64,000 nt of DNA from Steromphala cineraria (lineage: Eukaryota; Mollusca; Gastropoda; Trochida; Trochidae), in the NCBI GenBank assembly GCA_916613615.1, contig OU744724.1, forward strand, positions 33,739,607 through 33,803,606. Direction: 5' to 3'. Positions 23,241 through 37,400 of the stretch are shown here, piece after piece. The translations under genes were made by a program, and so were the position numbers. The notes below the pieces were generated by a model. The model did no database searches and had not been told where the DNA came from. It worked only from the letters and a program-made list of their open reading frames with translations. How positions within the stretch are numbered: the first letter of the stretch is position 1; each line of letters begins with the position of its first letter.

Positions 23241-25338
23241 GCTAAACAGTATAAAGAAAAGAGTTAATGGGTTGACATTAGCTTAGATTAGCTTGCTCAA
23301 TATGTTATATTTTTTGGTGGTAATACGATTGTTATAAAAAGTATACTTACATTTGAACCTAGACGAATTCAGTACTTTTATAAGGACTGTATTGTATTTT
23401 TATTAATTTGAACAAACTTTAAAAAAGAAATTGTCACACAAATTTCTAATATTGCTTTGTAGTTTTCACTTTGATAGAAGTTATTTGATCACAGAGTAAT
23501 ATGAAAATACCTACGAGATAGGAGGTTCTCTTGAGTAAATAAGAATTGCAGTATTGTTGTGTGTACCATTAAATGGCCAAATTTGACATTATCAGTTGTC
23601 GTTGTTACTTTTCGGTTTTGATTGTAAAAAGCTACATTGTTTTAAAACAATAAGGACAATTCTTCTGGATGAACAACTTCAAAGAAGTCATACATTTTGT
23701 TTAGCTGTTTAGTATTGCAATAGATTTATCATTAGAAAGAGAAAAAATTAATTTATGTTTTTCATGCTGTTTCTAACAATAGTGCTAGTGTGATATTAAC
23801 ATTATATCAAAGTCATTATTTACTTGGCACCTGTTTGTCAATGGGAGTAATATACCACAAAGGGCTAATAATTCGCGTAAACGTGGCCTTTAAAGGTAGA
23901 CTGAAATGTAATATGTCCATTTTCGGAGTTCATTAAAAAGGGATTGCAATTTGACTTAGACACGGTTTTAAGTTTTTCAGAAATCGGACAGTTGTCTGCT
24001 TTATTATGGCATTTAAAACCCCAAAACTGCCAAATTAGCCAAGGCGAACAGAATCTGTTGCCACTGAACGAATCCATCCTTTATGACGTGCCTGCAGTGC
24101 AAGTGATCATTAGCATCTTTTTGACTGTCAATTCAACTTTGATCTTTTCCAGAACCATTTTTATGATCGATAATTCGTTAACTGGTCAATAATTTCAAGC
24201 CCATGTTTAATGTATAGACATTTGGTATTTTATAGTTCCAAAGCCCTCTCATCTGACGTAACAAGACTGCCTTGTTAATTTGGTACCGTTGTGGCTGGAC
24301 ATGTCTGTGTTGATGATCTTAAGGTTTGATGTGTGCTTAATCTTGCATTATATTCATGCACTCTTATTTGTTATAGTGATAAATAACATCCCCTTTATTT
24401 TGTCAATGAACACATTTTAGAATACGAGTTGACCACAAAATACAAATGTCTTCTGCAGAAGCCATTTTCACTATGGATATTTGAAAAGGAAAGAATAGAA
24501 CACAGCGAATGGTTATTATAAGTATAATTTATCACTTATAATTTGATTAGAATGATAAATATTTATTTTGAAGAATAAAGACTTATTTGTGCAATTTTCA
24601 TTTCTAAAGACAAGTATAAAGTAAAACATGTCTTTTACACACTTGCACGTGAGTGTTATGTCATCACATGCGCGTGCAGTCTCACATTTCCTGATTTGAT
24701 TGGGACGTTTAATCAAACAATCACACTCTCCTCTAAGTCAAAGACGTTTTTAGTGTCCTAGTGATTGTGATGATGCATTGGAATGATTGCTTGTGGTCTG
24801 CAAAGGTTAACAATACAACGAAAAGACAATTTATCATTGATCAGGCATGACGTCATCCATTCTTGACAGTTACCCTGCACTGAGATATCTCATCTCTGAG
24901 ATATACATTACTTCACACACGATAAGAACCGTCTCCATACTTGTTAACTGTCTTAACATGAATATGTTAATACCTTTCTAGTCTCAAATAATTAGTTAAG
25001 AAATTGGTTGTAAGATTTTATTTCATTCTTGACATACATTGCACATAGTTTCAAGCAAAATGTGTGCGGATGAGAAAAACATATTTTCTCTCGGAAGATT
25101 AGCGTATAAGCATTTGTTGATTCAAGAAGGACAGAAAATAGCATGTGATGCAGAATAATAATGTAGTAATGTTTTTTCTTGAAATCCATTTAGGGCTTTT
25201 TCACATCGGAAACATCAGTCTTTAAATATCAATCTTCTTGATTTAAAAAAAAATAACAATGGTCAAATGCAAACAAAAAATCAAATAAGGGTCACAACAA
25301 TTTGCGTATGTGCTATAAGAAACAAGGTTGTAACTTAA

Positions 25339-25682
25339 AGGGGCAGTTGCACGTTTTTTTAAATTTTATAATTTCAATTTTCACTGAAAATTGTACGTTA
25401 ATGCTAAATGTATGATATTGATAGTGTCAGAAATCTCATTACACAAATCAATCATCCATAGTCAGAGAACAAGTTATAAAGATTCACATAAAGTTCATTG
25501 GCCACCATATATGTATGAACATTTTTAATTCAGTTTGTATAAGAAAAGGAATCCCATGGCTGAACTTGATATTATATATCTAGTTTATTACTGCTTCATT
25601 TAGTTTATATACATTGTCTTTCCATTGGAACCATTTAGTTTCCTTCACCTTATATCCCCCCTAAAAACGTGCTACTGGTCAT
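25339..25682. mobile_element. TTAA MITE copy 2 (344 bp)
   Basis: TTAA at 25,335-25,338 and 25,683-25,686. Left end AGGGGCAGTTGCACG, right end ACGTGCTACTGGTCAT, with an interior like the copies at 8.2 and 41.4 kb. No coding capacity. Confidence 0.75.
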
Positions 25683-26104
25683 TTAAGGTTCTCAAATTGG
25701 AGGAATTAGCTTTCTATAACCCTTAACACATATGTACTTCACATGTACACATAAACTACAGCCATTGTACCAGAAAGACACAAGTTATATGAACTCAAAT
25801 TATAAAATATATGAAATGCTGACTTGACAATAAATACATGTACAACAACCAACCCTATCCATAAGACTAAGGTTTGGGGTATTATATATTAATCATTTAT
25901 TTATCTTTCAATTCAAGTTTTGCCACTAGCATGACAATGTCCCCCTACGCTTATATTGAATTTGATTAAGTTTTTATAATATTTGGGCAGCATGCGCTCG
26001 CTATATTACAGTAACATGAATGATATGTAAAGAGCGTTTTGTTGGCCATGAAATATCCGCTGTGAGATTTTCATAAAGTCATATATTACCTTACCTGTTC
26101 AGTC

Positions 26105-26870
26105 AATCTGCTTCGGTGACCTTGAAAGTAAGGCTATAGTCACCATAGTTAACTTGTATCACTGAATAATTCCCCCAATATAGGCTGTCACAAATTTAAA
26201 GACCTTGAGAGCAACAGTTTGAGACTTTCATAAACATGAGTTTCAAAACTGGTCGAAGTGCCGTAGTGACATTGAAAAGTCAATTTAATCAATTAGTTTC
26301 TCATTATTTCACCATTTTAGGCTGACACCAAATTTGAAGACATTTCATGCAACAGTTCACAAGACAACCTAACAATAGTTTCAAAAGCCAAATATTTTAG
26401 TGACCTAGAAAATAAGGTCAAAGTCATAATATCAAATTGAGTCTGTGTATATCCATCATGAGAGCTGAGTGCAACAATTCATGAGATATCGCGCTTACAA
26501 GTGTTTCAAAAGCAGTAAAACCCCTGTAGTGACCTTGAAAAGAAGGATCAACTGGTGTCTGCGTAAACAACTCTACGCATGATACCACCATTTTTAAAGA
26601 ACTTGAGATATCAAACTAACAAGATTTTCAAAAGCGGGCAAAGCCCCGTAGTGACCTTGAATATCAGGTCAAGGTAACCGTAATCGACTGGTCTCTATAC
26701 AGTTTCCTCATGTAGTCTGACATTGAGTTTGAAGAATTTGAGTGAAGTGGTTCAACGTTAAAAGGTGTATCAAAAGCGGTTAAGGTCCCGTAATGACCTT
26801 GGAAATATGACCAAGTCACCATAATCGACTGGTGTCTGTGTATTCGAAGTTTTCGAGTGAAATGGTTCAA
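26105..26870. repeat. Degenerate tandem array of GTGACCTTGAAA units
   Basis: GTGACCTTGAAA-like words recur at about 26,113, 26,269, 26,397, 26,530, 26,652 and 26,796, each followed by a diverged stretch including CACCATAATCGACTGG or similar and TTCAAAAGCGG. Unit length is about 120-155 bp. A related, more decayed stretch lies at 51,410-51,890. Confidence 0.55.
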
Positions 26871-29007
26871 AAGCGTCAACAAGAATCTGGACGTACTTAC
26901 GTACGTTCAGACGCCGCTGAATACATAGTCTCCCGTTCGGCGTTGCGGCGAGGAACAATAATCTATAGCGTCATTGGAATACAGTTTGTCATCAATTTGT
27001 CAATATCTAAAGCTTGTATGGCAATATTTATATATATATAAGTACAAACTACAATGTACCCTATACCGCTACTGCTCCATTTCTACCCTATAGCGCTACC
27101 GACCTATATATTTTTATTCAAAACTTTTAAATATGAAAATGATAGAGATTAGATGGAAAGTGTCTTTTATAATTGGTAAAAAGATTTTCGAGAAAAAATA
27201 TTTTTCCAAAGATATAGGTTTTTAGTCTGCCGCGTTAATGATTTATAAGTACTTTTTGACTATAGCGCGACCGAATGGTCACAAAGCACAAAGTATTCTT
27301 TAGCGCTACCACACTGGTGTCCTGCCGCAGTGCGATTGCGCCAGATTTTCAGTGAGCACCTAGTTACTGGTTGCGTTTCCGAGTTTGTGTGCCAGTAGAT
27401 CTATCTTCGTGAAATTTGACTTGTATATCTAAAATGAACTCAAATATCTCCGGTCTTAGGACTTTAAGGGAATTATTTCACTTATCAAGTGAATATCTAA
27501 ATCACTGACAAAGCCGGGCGAACTAGATCTAAGTTTGAAGGACGTCACTCAGAACAGCTAATGAATGACTGAATGAAGAAGAATGTTGACCGTGAACGGA
27601 TCGAAACCTTTAATAAGTATCGTCAAGTCATCTGTTTTCTGTCCTCGTGTGTTTAACTAAGTAATAATTAGAATTGTCTTGCATGATATTGATCTATGTC
27701 TGTATGTTACTAAATTATTATCTGTGAATAAAATCACCAATGTAAGATAAGTATTTAAAAAAATTATGTAAATTTATTTGATATTAGGATATTTAACAAA
27801 ACATTTGCAAAGCTATAAAACGAAATTCAGATATGTACACCTTACACCTTGCTACATTTGAACTGGGCAGACATCTTTGACAATGGGCCATTTTCAGGGG
27901 TTTTAGCAGTTTTCTGAATTTCAAATGGGTCATTGCCCATTACATCAATAGTAAACTTCACAATTTTAATGGGCCATTTTTCATCTGATTTGCAAAACGG
28001 CCGATATTCAAGTTGCATGGTTCCTGAATTGTGAGATCTTTGTTTTAAAATTTGTTGGACCTATCAAATGAAAAGACAATTTCTAAATCTATTTCAAACT
28101 TATTAAGAACCTACTTAAATATAACAGAAAGGTTATGATTTAGGGTTTGTGTCATATTTTCAAAGTAAATGTAATTCTTCATTCAATCATTCAACCCTTG
28201 TGAATCAATAAATAAAATCTCTTTCCATATTTTCTCATTGTTATATATCTAACTATTCACATCCAAAATATAAAAAAAACATTTGGACAATATTTTGTGA
28301 AGACAGGATTGTTTTTCAATTAATGCATATGCAGTAAAAATTTCATTAATGTACATAATGCTGCATATCTAAAATGACTAAAAACATGATAATAGATCAC
28401 TGAACATATTAATTATTTTTTCAGATGCCTAAGTGTTTTGTTTATGTACATGTATCTATGTGCTAAGCAAATATAAATATTCTTGGTAAGCATGATGAGA
28501 CTGAAATGTTTATACCACGGTAATAGGATAACCACGATAATAGGGTCACTTGCCATACAACGCCATAAACAGTATTTCAGCAGCATAACTTTTAGGAAAG
28601 ATATATTCAAAGATAAGCAAAACAATAACAATATCAGACATCAATGTAAGTAAGTTTCTAGTTACATTTCATTATGTAAAATTTAGCAACTAATTTGTAA
28701 GGAGGAAAACATAGACTAACCCGAAATACGTTTAACCCAAAATTAACTCACAGACACAAGACCGAACATGAAACATGTAATTATTTGTTCAACCTGTTTT
28801 CAAAAGGTCACCAATATTATGACGTATTAAGGTATATCAAGTAACTTACTTCTCTTTTGAAAAGTTTGACAAATGTGCTTAATTATACTTTTCATACTAC
28901 TTGTACAATTACATAAATGTAAAGCCCAATGTGTGAGCAGTTAATTGGTATTGATAAAATACCCAAGCTAGGAAATTTTACTTACACTGCAGTCTGACGT
29001 TAGTTCT

Positions 29008-31244
29008 CTTGTTGTGTGAAGTAAGATACACGTAGAATCTCAGGATTTGGTTTCTCTGACATCAAGGTGGACACTTTTGGGACAAATCTTTATTGGTACT
29101 ATGTGTCACATACATTTAGTTTACTTCTAATGTAGTTCCCTTTGTACATTAGGTTATTTGATAAAACAATGATATGAAGACGCCAACGAGATAAGAAATC
29201 CCTTGCGTCAGTAGGTAGCGATGTACATTGGCAATATAAGTTGTTGATATTATTTTTGGATTTTGTCAAATAATTTTCCAGTTTGGAATTTCAACACACT
29301 ATTACTCAAAAGAGTTTGCCGGAACAACGCCATTAATTATGCATTGTATGTTGTTGCTAAACACTAGTACTTTAATATTTTAATTTTAAGATCCTGCTTT
29401 AAATTTTTTTTACAATCCTTAACAAAAGAAATATAAAATATGAAACATAATTTTCGTGGGACGTAACTTCAGTAACATATAATCTTTAAAAGCCTTTATT
29501 AACGTCACTTTATTGTTCTTTAAGGCCCTTATATACCTTAATTTACTTCCGACACACACAAGGAATTTATTCAAGTTATGTCCCTAGGATAAACGTTATT
29601 TTCAACATATTCGCCCTGCAGGTTATTATGATGATACATCTCTCTTTATATATTTTTTCCAACGATATTATTGATGATATTTTGTTAAAGTCAAATTATC
29701 AACTGACTAATACTTTTTAAAAATAACACAAACATCATGTTGCTGTCCGCTTTGGAGATATGCAGTCTCGTACCTGTATAGTTAACACTTCAAACGCTCT
29801 GACTACTGAGCCATTGTGGCAGTGCTGAAAGATCCGTTATGTTAGGTCCTTTAACGGGTTTTTTACGATCGCTTCTGTTCTTTCCTACCCTTTCACGTCC
29901 TTTCAATGTTATTATAATTAATTGGCTGTTTATAAAGTAGAGAAGACATGATACTCTGATATTATTAAGAATAAAGAATGTTTGCCCTGCTAATTTGCCT
30001 GCGGGCCTACGACTCTCTAGAAAAATCCCTTTGGCATGCATTCTTTGTATTGTCAAAGGATAATATCTTATCCATAGCGTATGTATGTTGTTTTTTAACA
30101 CTAGTACGTCTGTGTATTTATATTTTTAGATCCTGGTCACAGTCTTTAACAAATCTCTTCACAAATAACATATAAAACATATGATCATAATTTTCGTGGG
30201 TCCTAATATCAGTAACAGTTTATCCCTAAACATTAGTTCTAGGGACTCTTCTGGCCTTTGGCTCTCATATTACAAGAGTATTAAGATTGACCTTATCGTC
30301 AGTTTCTTAACAATTCACATAGTTTCTGTAGTCTCTCTATTGTTCATTTTTCAAACTTTTATATTTTTATGAAGATGAATTTTATTCGCAAACAGATGAG
30401 AAACTGTCAGTCTGACATATTTGTCATCAGGCTGTCACTCACTTGTTAAAACCTATGACCAAGACCAAGACTCAATCATCAAATATTTAGTCGAAAAGTT
30501 TGAACTTAAAAATAACACATGCATTTCCATGGTTACAGCCAGGATCTTTTGCATACTTGTTTTTCTTTTGGTGACAGGTCTTTTTCTGTGTGTTTTCCTA
30601 TAAGTTATATCAATGATATTTTCATGGATCAGTTGGTAATTTAATGAGAATAGGTGTCTTGTTCGTACCCTAAATCAATACTTTGCAAGTATTTCAAGCT
30701 TTCGCCTTTAGAAAGTTATGTTTTCAACTGTCATCATTTTTATGCTTATATCCATTGACAGAAAAATCAGGATGTCTGAAGCAAAGTGATTTTATTTGCA
30801 TTACACCTTCATATTTATCTACAACAATCACGTAGAAACAAACATCAAATAAAGATAATAAAATTGGCTAATATGATATTGAAAACCAATCAATACCTCA
30901 AGGGCCTGAAAATTAAAATATCAACTTTCTACAAACTATGAACGAAGAAACACTGAACATGTACATAACAATTACAGCCATTGCAACAGAAGGGATTATG
31001 TATTTGAAGTCAAAGAATCATTGCTCAAATTCCATTTACAAACACTTACGGTTTCAACAAATATCAACTCTTTCAAATATATCATAATTGGAGGTATCAT
31101 ATATCTATGATTTGTTTTTGTTTGAATGTATGGTAATATAAACCAAAAGTCAATGTTAAACAAGTTGTTCGATGGTCATGATAAATATCCATACATGTAG
31201 CTTGTATTACAAATTTACTCAGTGTCTATGGTCATCTTCAGGAA
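29008..31244. other. G2-G3 spacer
   Basis: AT-rich spacer. About 150 bp at 29,320-29,480 is repeated imperfectly at 30,070-30,230 (shared words include CACTAGTAC and ATAATTTTCGTGGG). Bases 30,780-31,240 match the sequence 3' of G2 and G4. No coding sequence supported. Confidence 0.35.
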
Positions 31245-31451
31245 TCATTCTTCTTTTGAAGTTTTCTTTGTTTTTCTTTGTGATTCAGTTCCTTCTCCAG
31301 CATCACTAGCAGCATCGGATTGTGCGTCTATCTTCTTCTTCAAGTTGGACCTGAGTTTGAGGAAGCATCCAACAGCAACCAGGGCTATGAGAGCAGAGAG
31401 AGAGGTTCCCACTGAGACTCCAATCACAACAGCACTGCTCACTCCACCAAC
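31245..31451 (-). CDS. G3 terminal exon: transmembrane helix and tail
   Basis: 68 residues and a stop after acceptor ccctgcag. VGGVSSAVVIGVSVGTSLSA continues into the helix, then KLRSNLKKK. The tail differs from G2 and G4 in its last third (ending KTKKTSKEE), so the cytosolic end has diverged most. Confidence 0.72.
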   Translation of the reverse strand, partial: VGGVSSAVVIGVSVGTSLSALIALVAVGCFLKLRSNLKKKIDAQSDAASDAGEGTESQRKTKKTSKEE

Positions 31452-34400
31452 CTGCAGGGAGACCAGGAGAAACAACAGAGGGACGAGTAAACTGCAGGGA
31501 GACCATATTTGCACATATAGCTCATTTAAAAAATATTCATTTACATTATCATCCATAAAAATTTGAATATCATGGAATATAAGCTTACTCTTATCACAGT
31601 TCTTCTTATAATTACTTTATTTAGCATATTTAAACAAACAAAAATTGTTTTTATTTACAAATAGACAAGTGAATTTAGATATTTTTAATAAATCATAAAT
31701 ATATCTAAAAGTATAAATGTAATTAACATAAAATACAAGCAGTTTATGAAAATGAAGTTGTTAAAGGCTTTATTCAATATCCAAAAAGTAGTGTCAGCAT
31801 TAAGGTACAATATATTAGGTACAATACACCTAGAACATGTTTGAATAAAAGGTCACATTTTAGTTTTTGGTAGGATTTGTTTCTGAGAGATATTTCCTCA
31901 GAAAAGGAACATGATCCATTAGGTTACACAGGTAACTAAATGATTAAGTTTTATGAAGATTTGTGCAGCATTGTCTGTTCTTCAAAAAGTCTGTCTTTCA
32001 ATAAAATTATGTTTTAGTAATACAGTTCGATGCACTTACATAACACCCTTGTAAGTATATAATGATTTTACAACTACGTGTACGTTCTAGAAGTAATAGA
32101 GTATACACTTTTGACACTGAGGAGGTTCCACAGGTTGACTATGTTCATCTCAAATTGTCCTTTGGTCCAATTAATTATGTTAAAGAATATATTATTGTTT
32201 TGTTTCTAATAGGGAAAGGTGTTTAAGTATGGATGTATGAATGATAACTGATTTTATATTAGAATCTGATTTAGACTGGATATTAATGATACAAAAAGAA
32301 ATTTATGAAGTGTTTACAAGAGTGCATATCTCCCTTTGTGCTGAACAGCGATTATACCTAATTTGTGTGTGTAATCATCATTAGAATAATCAAGCATTCA
32401 TAAATTCTAACACATATTCTAAACCTACTTCTTTTTCCCCGCACACGTTGATAGATCTGTTCTGAGGACAACACACATCCTCCAGGGTAGCGTTACTACA
32501 CAGGGCATCACATCCACAGGACGCTGGGGGCAAGAATTTTATATGTAAAATGCAGGAGAAAGGTTTCATATTCGTCATAACCAATTCGAAAAGGCATTTA
32601 GTTTTTTTTTGGTAGATTTTGATAAATTGATTTATATAAAAAATATCTCTTTAGGCTTGATTTTGCATCTCTTCCGACTTCTACAGCTATAATATGTGAA
32701 GTAGCCAAAAAGTGTTTTGTTAACCGTTTAAAGAGTGCTATTTTCAAAAACTTTTATAACAACTTCTTCAATTCAATAGAGATACATGTCATTTATATAG
32801 TGAACAGATTAACATTGTTATACCTTTCGACAATAGTAAAAATTCAAAGTCATGCAACACCACCAACAATGTGAATTCGAATCACAAGGGACTCATAGAG
32901 CACCTAAATGAAGACAATTTTCAATTACGGCTGGGAGGAGTCCACAGATATTGCTTGGCGGATATCGAGTGGCAAGAAAATTGTCTGTGTCGACATGTCT
33001 CACTCAGAGCCTGATCTAAATGTTTGTGTGGGGAGGTACAGAGTCAGAAAGTCCTGCAGTTGGAGAGCTGTTTTGTTGTTGAGGCACCTATCGGCAAGAT
33101 TGGGCATCTGTACTCTATCCACTTTGGTAGCCAATGTAAGCGCACCAGCATTGTGTTAAACGGTGAGTTTAGGTCTCAGAAGATTGACCTTGCCGCAGCG
33201 CTTAAACCTTTTGCTTTGATCACAAGGTCTTGACGAATGTTGCCGAAGAGGCCGATAGGCCAGCTGGACAATACCAGAACCCGAACAAGGTGATGGGTAG
33301 CATCAAATGTAAGCATGACATGGATTTGAGGCACTGTTTCGTATCTAAAAGTAACAAGACCTAAAGATCAGTTAAGATGTGACTGGTTAGTGTTGAATCT
33401 ATGAAGATACCGAGATCTTTCACAGAGTCTCTAAAGTGGATAAGTGAGGTGACATCAACCTTTGAGCAGCTACTTGGTGATCCCGAAAGTAGAACTTCTG
33501 TCTTGCAGTCATTCACAACTGGATAACATTCAACTGGACATATGACGATAAAGTAATGTCTCATACAAGTTGGTTTGAGTTTGATTACTAAACACTACAT
33601 TCAGGTATCAAGGGTTACATACACGACTCACAGTAACCTGTATATAAACTTAGATTGGCTGTAGACTCCAATGTGTGTATCGGTACACAATTGAACTATT
33701 TATGAGTTACCCGACTCTTCTTTAGATGGGTGTCTCCAGTAACACACTGTGTTATCTGTATTCCTTCAAATAAAGAACATGATTTCAAATTGGTTTTCCA
33801 TGGAATAATATATATATAATAACTCAGTGATAATAAACTAGTATCCAAAAGAAACGCTACCAGCCATCCACCAGTGATTGAAATGACTGAAACATGGTTA
33901 CATAATTTCCCCAGAGGCCAACTTACTTTGATGTAAAACTGTAAACTTTATGTTATCATATTTGTGAGAAACAAGTCTTTAAAAACGCATCGATGTGGAA
34001 GCTCATTAACTAGATAGCAGATTGAGATTGAACGCTTTTGATTAATAAAAAATATCCTATAGCAAAGACACGTCATCAGATTTATATGAAATAAAGTGCA
34101 ACATGTTGGCAACGTCTGTTAATAACATAACTTCCATAATTTATTGATTTGAAACTTAAATGACGAACATTCTGTCCAAAAGACATTTTGAAATTCGGAC
34201 TGATGCACCCAATGTGTATTTAAAGAACCATAGCATCAAACGTATTATCATCCAAAACTGTGTTTCACAGGAGTTATCACTTGTGGAAGATCAAGCGATA
34301 TCTCATAGGAGATATCATTTTGAACAAATCCCTGTAATCAGAAAAAACATGACATCACAAACGTTTTACATCATCAGTAAAGACATAACAATGCTATGAC

Positions 34401-37400
34401 GTCATTAAAACAACGACGCCAGAATGCTATGACATCATAAACCCGATGATGTCACAATGCCATGACAGGAGTCTTTGAGTTTAGGAGTTTTAGGGCTATG
34501 CAATGTTCCAAGTTGTAAATTTTTTATGCAAATGTGATTAAAAATGATTTTGAATGATAAATAGAATCTCACCCTCGTGTCTTCTATATCAAATAAATCG
34601 TCACTCGTTGATAAAAGTAAAATATCCTCGGCAAACCTCGGATCTTTGTTACTTTTATCATTTGTGTTGATATATTTAATATCAGAAGACACTTTGGTGA
34701 AATTCTCTATATCTGCTCCTAGAGAATGAAATTGTGTATTCATCTTCACATGGTATATGCATGCTATCGAATATATTAAAATACAACTCTATCCGGTAAA
34801 AGAATTTTGTTTTTCATGATGTTGAACATTTTTTATCGTTTCTTCTGGACAGAAGTTTATAAAAGATACATAATAATCAATAAAGAATTCAAAGTGTTGT
34901 TTAATTGTTTGGATGATCTTGCAATGAAATGATCATCATAAGGAATTCGATACATTAAATTTTCACATTCTTTGACCTGTACACGCTATTATTTATTCAA
35001 CATGCATTGTTCATGACGATGATACCCAGAGAGTAGAGACTATACCTGACGTTGACACAGAGCCTTTGGCATGGATGAGATTTGAACACAATTTCTGTGA
35101 AGCAGTAGGAATCAGAGAAAGTAGGGAAACTCCATGTTGAGTCACAGAGGGCGTCAACCTGAGAACTGTCCGAGGAAAAATGCATTTAGATTTCGTTTCA
35201 AGTAAATTCAATTGTCTTAAATAGGCCAATAGTTTTACAACTCTTTGTCTAAGAGATATATATATATCAGTTGAACTTAACCTGCAAGAGAAGCTCATTT
35301 GCGCGTGTCAATTATCTGTCGATTGGATGGCATCTATGATTATTAAATGTCTGGAACAGATGATAAGGAAACTCTGTCATAACAGAAAAACAGTACCAAC
35401 AGACTAGGCAGACATGAACAAAACGCAAGGCCCTGACACACAAAACAAAAATTTAGCCTCGAATTAAAAACATTCAACAACCATTGATAATTTGCATTTT
35501 TAACAGCAAAGACCTCTCACTTTTGTGAGGTAAGAGTAGAGAGGATGATTTATGATATTTTCATAATTAAGTACTTAACAGTACAGGGCCAAAACGTTAT
35601 CTTAGTACTAAGCTTGTATTGACAATCTTTGCACTAAGAGAGCTTCGGAAATCTAGGTCCAGGTGTGATGTTTTTCTCCAGCTTGCTTAATAAGATTCAA
35701 CAACAGAGATGTGTATCAATTGTATTAGGGAAATTACAGTGTACCCTTCTTCAAATTCAGTATTTAGTTATGAGTGGTTTTCATTTGAGCAAAGATAGTA
35801 TTCATCATTGAATTATCCTTCAGATTTTCAAAAGCTTAAAGAGAACATAAAGGTTGATTTTCACTAAAGGAGATTGAGTTTCGTTATATTTTGTTTAATA
35901 AAATATTTATTTGGTTCTTTTGTATTGGTTTATGTGACCATTAAATATTTGCAACTTGCAATAGTAACAATTCGTTTCTCCGTAGCTCACCATGTCTTGT
36001 TCGGTAATGCTTCAAATTCAGTCACCATCAGCAAACGACAGAACCCATCACATCCAAGTCTGCTATCACTCGGCACATTGATATATTCTATAAACTGATC
36101 AGAACAATTTCCTGCATTTAATTGACACAACAAATAGATAAATGAAATTGGTATGGGTAGAAATATCATTTCACTTACATGAGGTGTAGATATTGAAGGC
36201 TTATCCACCAACTCAACCACATAGGACACGGAATCTACACTGGGAACAGTCAGAACATATATAAAAATCATAAATATTATCAGATCTACAAGTGTTGAAG
36301 TAGAATTTAAGATTTTGATTTAATCTATATATTACGGAACAAGAAACCTTATTCAATTACATACGGACCATCTCTCTTTCAAAGATGATATTTTCAATGC
36401 ATAAACTTTCTTAGTTAGCAGGAGTTCTATGCCAATATATTCTACAAATGCTTAACTGAAAGTTGCATTCATTACAATAATCAATATACTCATTTTTTTA
36501 ATAACTTGGCTTTCCATCAATGTCACGATTTCTCTATTTCCCCTCAAATGAACTTAACACAACTATGAATATTTGTTTCAAAAGAAGTAAAATACTACCT
36601 CATATTATTTTGAAGAAGGTTGAAATTTATCTTTCCCGATTCCCTAATCGCAATTGGCAGCGAGGTTAGAATATTCACAATATGAAGTTGACCAAATCGT
36701 ACGCCAAGGTGTATTGGTGAAATGCCCACGTTATTCTTTGCATTAGCTGTTATGGTCAGTGTTCTGAAACAGTATTTCCCTGTAGAGTATTGAGTACAGA
36801 TTCTGACCTTACTATATTCTACATCAACGAATCTTGATAGCCTATTGTCCAATGCATATCTCAGTTGAGTGCACTTGGTATAGTTCAGAAACAATGACGC
36901 CAGTTCGAATAATGGATGGATTGCTTCACATTATGAAATGGGTTGAGAAAGTTGGAATAAGAATTGTGTTACCGTTGCAAAAGAGATTGAACGTCATTAT
37001 TTCATATTGCAAACTCTGAGAACTATGTGGAAACGTACTAACGACTCCTTCCAAACTATCCCGTTTGCATTGAAAATATGTGCACAAAATGATTACTGAT
37101 TATGCTGTACTGGGAGAACTGATGGAAAACGTTCTGGTACACCCATATATATTTTCTTATATTTTTGTTTAGTAAATCCGGTTCGTTGATTCTGATTCAC
37201 AGCCACATTCTTATGAACGCTGAGGTGAGGTGAGTTGGGATTTAACATCGTTTTCAAAAGTATTTTACATGAATCACGACTGATAGTATTTTTTCAGGGA
37301 GAAAGTCAACAACACTATTGTGGATATGCGTTGAGGTGAAACCTGCGAGTATCGACTGGAAGTACCGAACCTAGGCTGCTACTGCACTGAAATTCATTGT

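Larger units (their letters stand above)
21409..28985. other. G2 upstream region or large 5' introns
   Basis: Mostly AT-rich with no convincing exon. Holds the hairpin repeat at 22.65 kb, a TTAA MITE at 25.34 kb and a tandem array at 26.1-26.9 kb. Two weak donor-bearing intervals, 23,351-23,386 (VLNSSRFK frame) and 28,986-29,007, resemble the 5' exons of G1 and G3 but contain indels or uncertain acceptors. Confidence 0.35.

Noticed and set aside
33024..33233. Plus-strand frame EAPIGKIGHLYSIHFGSQ
   Set aside because: It looks coding-like, possibly a piece of a retroelement, but I could not assign it or find a continuation.
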